A DNA stretch of 8,724 bases from Brevundimonas sp. (GTDB lineage Bacteria > Pseudomonadota > Alphaproteobacteria > Caulobacterales > Caulobacteraceae): the NCBI GenBank assembly GCA_012270135.1, contig JAAXIW010000213.1:1-8724 (forward strand), written 5' to 3'. Within the stretch, counting starts at the first letter, position 1, and every line of letters starts with the position of its first letter. The notes under the pieces were generated by a model, which saw only the letters and a program-made list of their open reading frames with translations, made no database searches and was not told where the DNA came from. This document shows, one piece after another, positions 6,171-8,724 of this stretch. The position numbers and the translations under genes were made by a program.

Positions 6171-7638
6171 CGGCAGCCTCCTCCTCGAGTCGAGCGCGCA
6201 GGAGCGTGAAATGGAAGACGGTCCCGCCGCCCGGATTCGGTTCAAACCAGATGCGGCCGCCATGGGTCTCGACGATGGTGCGCGAGATGGAAAGTCCTAC
6301 GCCCATGCCGCTCCGCTTGCTGGTCACGAACGGCTGGAACAGCTGATCCGCCAACTCGTCGCCTACGCCCGCGCCGGTGTCGGAGACCGAGACCTCGACG
6401 AAATCGTCGTTCACGGGAGACACGGCGATCACCAGCTCGCGCCTGGGCGACTGCTCCATGGCGTCCAGGCCGTTGCGGATCAAGTTGAGCAGCACCTGCT
6501 GGATCTGGACCTTGTCGGCGAGGACCCGATCGGCGGCGGGGTCAATCTCGAACCGCACCCGCACACCGTGCTCGCGGGCGCCGACCAGGGCCAGTGCGCT
6601 GGCTTCTTCCATGAGTTTCGGCAGGTCCTCGATCCGCCGCTCGGTCTCGCCGCGCGCCACGAATTCGCGCAGCCGGCGGATGATGACGCCCGCCCGGAGG
6701 GCCTGGTCCGCGGCCTGGTCGAGCGCGTTTGCAATCCGGTCCTCGCCCACTCCCCGCGACGCCAGCAGCCGTTTCGAGCCCTTCAGATAGTTGGAAATGG
6801 CGGTCAGGGGCTGGTTCAGTTCGTGCGCCAGGGCCGACGCCATTTCGCCGAGCGCGGTCAGCCTTGAAACCCGCACGAGATCGCTCTGCAGCTCCTGCAT
6901 CCGGGCCTCGGCCTGCTGGCGTTCGGTCAGGTCGCGGACGAAGCCGGTGAAGAAGCGGCCCTCGGCGGTGCGCATCTCGCCTACGGCGAGTTCCATCGGA
7001 AAGGTCGAGCCGTCCTTGCGATAACCGACCACCACCCGACCGAGACCGATGATGCGGCGTTCGCCCGTCCGGTAGTAGCGCTGCAGATAGCCGTCATGCG
7101 CCTCGCGATGGGGCGAGGGCATCAGCACGCTGACGTTCTGTCCGAGCGCCTCGTCGACAGACCAGCCGAAGAGCCGCTCGGCCGTCGGGCTGAAGGCGCG
7201 GATGAGCCCGGTGTCATCGATCAGGATCATGGCGTCGGGGATGGTGTTCAGTATAAGCCGGAGGTGGGTCTCGCGGGCGGAGAGTTCGCGGTGGGCGCGC
7301 TGGAACCACTCGCCGCCCATCGTCACCGCCGCCGCCACCCCGACGAACAGGGCGGCCTCGATCCCGAGGGCCGGGGTGAGAGGCGACAGCAGCAGGCCCG
7401 CGCACAGGCCGATCAGCGCCGCGGCGGCTCCCGGCGCCCAGCCCCCCATGGCTGCGGCGACCACGACAGCGGGGACGAAGACAAGGAAGGCCCCGTGGTC
7501 GCCGATCCGTTCGCCCAGTGCAGCGCGCAGTCCCGCGCCGGCCAAGGCGACGATCAGCGCCGCCGCGACCGCCATCCACCGCGAGGCCGGGCGGATGAGG
7601 GCCGAGGGCGCTGTCTCGGGGGACTGGAAGGCTCGCAT
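6160..7638 (-). CDS. fixL: FixL oxygen-sensing haem PAS histidine kinase
   Basis: A 492-residue sensor kinase that phosphorylates FixJ when its haem loses oxygen. Four hydrophobic helices (about 21-41, 49-66, 68-86, 92-109) resemble the DUF4118 membrane region, as in membrane-bound Sinorhizobium FixL. The PAS domain (about 125-245) has haem-ligating H181 in AHDGYLQRY and R201 in IIGLGR, equivalent to Bradyrhizobium FixL H200 and R220, followed by RKDGSTFPMELAVGEM. The phosphoacceptor is H272 in ASALAHELNQPLTAISNYLKGS (Bradyrhizobium H291, the same offset of 19). ATPase motifs are NLIRNGLDAM, DTGAGVG and GMGVGLSIS. The start at 7638 has AAGGA (7649-7645) at 6-nt spacing. The frame extends to 7800, but that would run through the whole intergenic region into the aox start. 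The conserved haem ligands make this a true FixL rather than a generic PAS kinase. No fixK or fixNOQP genes are nearby. Confidence 0.95.
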   Translation of the reverse strand: MRAFQSPETAPSALIRPASRWMAVAAALIVALAGAGLRAALGERIGDHGAFLVFVPAVVVAAAMGGWAPGAAAALIGLCAGLLLSPLTPALGIEAALFVGVAAAVTMGGEWFQRAHRELSARETHLRLILNTIPDAMILIDDTGLIRAFSPTAERLFGWSVDEALGQNVSVLMPSPHREAHDGYLQRYYRTGERRIIGLGRVVVGYRKDGSTFPMELAVGEMRTAEGRFFTGFVRDLTERQQAEARMQELQSDLVRVSRLTALGEMASALAHELNQPLTAISNYLKGSKRLLASRGVGEDRIANALDQAADQALRAGVIIRRLREFVARGETERRIEDLPKLMEEASALALVGAREHGVRVRFEIDPAADRVLADKVQIQQVLLNLIRNGLDAMEQSPRRELVIAVSPVNDDFVEVSVSDTGAGVGDELADQLFQPFVTSKRSGMGVGLSISRTIVETHGGRIWFEPNPGGGTVFHFTLLRARLEEEAADGD

Positions 7639-7660
7639 CGATGTTCCTTGCCCCGATTGG

Positions 7661-7703
7661 CGGGTCTCCGCGCCTCCGGGATTCCCCTTAAGGCGAAGAC
7701 CCG
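7661..7703. promoter_or_regulatory. 43-bp interrupted palindrome between fixL and aox
   Basis: Arms CGGGTCTCCGC (7661-7671) and GCGAAGACCCG (7693-7703) are inverted copies with one mismatch in 11. The symmetry centre, 7682, is also the exact centre of an inner perfect palindrome, GGGATTCCC (7678-7686). A separate CCTTAAGG lies at 7686-7693. It sits 22 bp upstream of the fixL ATG and about 95 bp upstream of the aox ATG. It may be a two-fold operator shared by the divergent genes, or a hairpin in the fixL leader. The binding protein is unknown. Confidence 0.5.
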
Positions 7704-7785
7704 AATACCGCCGCCGGGCGCACGCTTCTACACCGGTCGCATCTTCAAGACGCCGCGCAGCGGCCCGGACCCTTTCCGGATCACC

Positions 7786-7790
7786 AGGAG
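7786..7790 (+). promoter_or_regulatory. aox: aox ribosome-binding site
   Basis: AGGAG lies 8 nt before the ATG at 7799 but only 2 nt before the in-frame ATG at 7793, so it selects 7799 as the start. A small inverted repeat, CCGGA-CCCTT-TCCGG (7765-7779), lies just upstream in the leader. Confidence 0.75.
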
Positions 7791-7798
7791 CAATGGCC

Positions 7799-8488
7799 AT
7801 GACCGCCCCCCTCGTCGACCTGTCGGTTCACCATCAGCCCAAGGGTCTCTCGGACCGTGTCGCCTTCGGTTTCACCAAGCTGCTGCGCTTCTGCGCCGAC
7901 ACCTTCTTCTCCAAACGCTACGGCCACCGCGCCGTCGTTCTCGAAACCGTGGCGGCGGTGCCCGGCATGGTCGGCGCGACCATCAACCACCTGAGCTGCC
8001 TGCGCCGCATGTGCGACGACCGAGGGTGGATCAAAACCCTGATGGACGAGGCCGAAAACGAGCGCATGCACCTGATGACCTTCATCGAGATCTCGAAGCC
8101 GACCCTGTTCGAACGCTTCGTCATCGTGTCGGTGCAGTGGGTCTTCTACCTGTTTTTCTTCGCCCTCTACCTGGTGCACGCCAAGACGGCCCACCGGGTG
8201 GTCGGCTATTTCGAAGAGGAGGCGGTCATCAGCTACACCCACTACCTTGCCGAGATCGACGAAGGCCGCAGCCCTAACGTGCCGGCGCCCGAGATCGCCA
8301 AACGCTACTGGGGACTGGCGGACGACGCGACCCTGCGGGATGTGGTGCTGGTGGTCCGCGCCGACGAAGCCCACCACCGGGACGTCAACCACGGCTACGC
8401 CAACGAACTGGGCGGCCTTCCGATCCAGGCGGTTGCCCCCTGTCCCCCGCATGTTGCGCTGGAGCCGACCTGGAAGGCGGCTGCCTGA
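7799..8488 (+). CDS. aox: Alternative ubiquinol oxidase (AOX), diiron
   Basis: A 229-residue membrane-bound diiron oxidase that passes electrons from ubiquinol to oxygen without haem or proton pumping, and is therefore insensitive to cyanide and NO. All family iron-ligand motifs are present: LET with E49, NERMHL with E88 and H91, FEEEA at 138-142 (usual LEEEA), and RADEAHHRDVNH with E190 and H193. A hydrophobic helix spans about 108-128 (VSVQWVFYLFFFALYLVHA), consistent with a monotopic inner-membrane protein. The protein has the short bacterial form without plant-type N-terminal regulatory cysteines. The start at 7799 is set by AGGAG spacing. It is divergent from fixL with 160 bp between start codons and is followed by a strong hairpin, so it is probably monocistronic. 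Regulation by FixLJ is suggested by position only. Confidence 0.97.
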   Translation: MTAPLVDLSVHHQPKGLSDRVAFGFTKLLRFCADTFFSKRYGHRAVVLETVAAVPGMVGATINHLSCLRRMCDDRGWIKTLMDEAENERMHLMTFIEISKPTLFERFVIVSVQWVFYLFFFALYLVHAKTAHRVVGYFEEEAVISYTHYLAEIDEGRSPNVPAPEIAKRYWGLADDATLRDVVLVVRADEAHHRDVNHGYANELGGLPIQAVAPCPPHVALEPTWKAAA

Positions 8489-8510
8489 CTGCACTCCTGC
8501 CAAGCCGCCC

Positions 8511-8543
8511 CAAGCCTCCCGTGGCAGCGCCACGGGAGGCTTG
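8511..8543 (+). terminator. Hairpin terminator after aox
   Basis: A perfect 15-bp stem with a 3-nt loop (AGC): left arm CAAGCCTCCCGTGGC and right arm GCCACGGGAGGCTTG, starting 22 nt after the aox stop. The following bases, CCTTATC, are only weakly T-rich, so this is a strong stem without a classical U tract. It separates aox from the convergent mscL and might serve both directions. Confidence 0.8.
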
Positions 8544-8611
8544 CCTTATCAGACCCCGCCTGGCGCTGAGCGGCCGCTGACGTCCGCAACAGGTCGAAAG
8601 CCGCCCTGCCC

Positions 8612-8724
8612 CTACCGCCGCGCCTTCAGCTCGTCGCCGATTTCGGTCAGAAGGGTTTCGGAGGGCGTGGGGGCAGGGGGGACGGCTGCGGGCTCGGCAC
8701 ACTGCTGCCGGGTCAGACGGTTGA
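8612..8724 (-). CDS. mscL: Large-conductance mechanosensitive channel MscL, C-terminal end only
   Basis: The last 36 codons of a gene entering from the right edge. The residues NRLTRQQ-AEPAA-PAPTPSETLLTEIGDELKARR line up with the MscL C-terminus (in E. coli, NKLNRKKEEPAAAPAPT followed by EEVLLTEIRDLLK): the end of TM2, a charged/Pro-Ala linker, then the cytoplasmic helix. MscL is an inner-membrane channel that opens on hypo-osmotic shock. It is convergent with aox, with 123 bp between the two stops. Only the tail is visible, so transmembrane parts cannot be checked; the LLTEI helix motif plus the preceding linker makes the call fairly strong. Confidence 0.85.
   Translation of the reverse strand, partial: NRLTRQQCAEPAAVPPAPTPSETLLTEIGDELKARR

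Noticed and set aside
6171..6263. Upstream extension of fixJ to 6263
   Set aside because: Lies inside fixL, adds no receiver sequence, and 6170 has a strong GAGGAGGAGG ribosome-binding site.
7202..7798. Long upstream extension of the aox frame
   Set aside because: Antisense to fixL and low-complexity; the AOX homology and AGGAG place the start at 7799.
7639..7798. FixK/FNR box (TTGA-N6-TCAA) upstream of fixL or aox
   Set aside because: Scanned by eye on both strands and found no acceptable match.
7639..7800. Upstream extension of fixL to 7800
   Set aside because: Would cross the whole divergent intergenic region; 7638 has AAGGA at good spacing and precedes the membrane segment.
7781..8533. 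250-residue minus-strand open frame opposite aox
   Set aside because: Shadow of AOX; no motifs and conflicts with the terminator.
1..8724. tRNA, rRNA, CRISPR array, insertion sequence or prophage
   Set aside because: No cloverleaf, spacer-repeat array, transposase or terminal inverted repeats seen; the window is ordinary chromosomal coding sequence.

Overview
The window is GC-rich, densely coding DNA that looks like an alphaproteobacterial chromosome, most likely Caulobacterales (Brevundimonas/Caulobacter-like). The lineage is inferred from an imuA-imuB-dnaE2 cassette behind a GTTC-N7-GTTC LexA box (the alphaproteobacterial SOS operator form), from a membrane FixL with its FixJ, and from near-exclusive G/C third codon positions. 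No single marker gene fixes the genus.

Left half (1-5120, minus strand): an SOS-inducible translesion synthesis operon reading right to left. It comprises imuA (RecA/SulA-like accessory), imuB (catalytically degenerate Y-family protein with a clamp-binding motif) and dnaE2/imuC (error-prone C-family polymerase, running off the left edge). The genes are translationally packed: imuA and imuB overlap by 98 bp, and imuB and dnaE2 meet at a TTGA stop/start overlap if the TTG start is right. A perfect LexA box lies just upstream of imuA, over the predicted -10 region.

Middle (5121-5567): a 447-bp gene-free region with the imuA promoter, two imperfect palindromes, a duplicated 30-bp direct repeat built from a 9-bp unit, and a small palindrome that may end fixLJ transcription.

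Right-centre (5568-7638, minus strand): fixL-fixJ, an oxygen-sensing haem PAS histidine kinase with four predicted N-terminal membrane helices and its LuxR-type response regulator. The genes overlap by 11 bp. No fixK, fixT or cbb3 oxidase gene lies in the window.

Right (7799-8488, plus strand): a diiron alternative ubiquinol oxidase (AOX), divergent from fixL across 160 bp. The gap contains a 43-bp interrupted palindrome. A strong hairpin follows aox, and the last 113 bp hold the C-terminal end of a convergent mscL.

The most interesting arrangement is the haem oxygen sensor pair placed head to head with an AOX. This suggests that a gas ligand (O2, NO, CO or cyanide) could control a haem-free terminal oxidase directly. 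It is a hypothesis from gene order and symmetry, not a demonstrated circuit.
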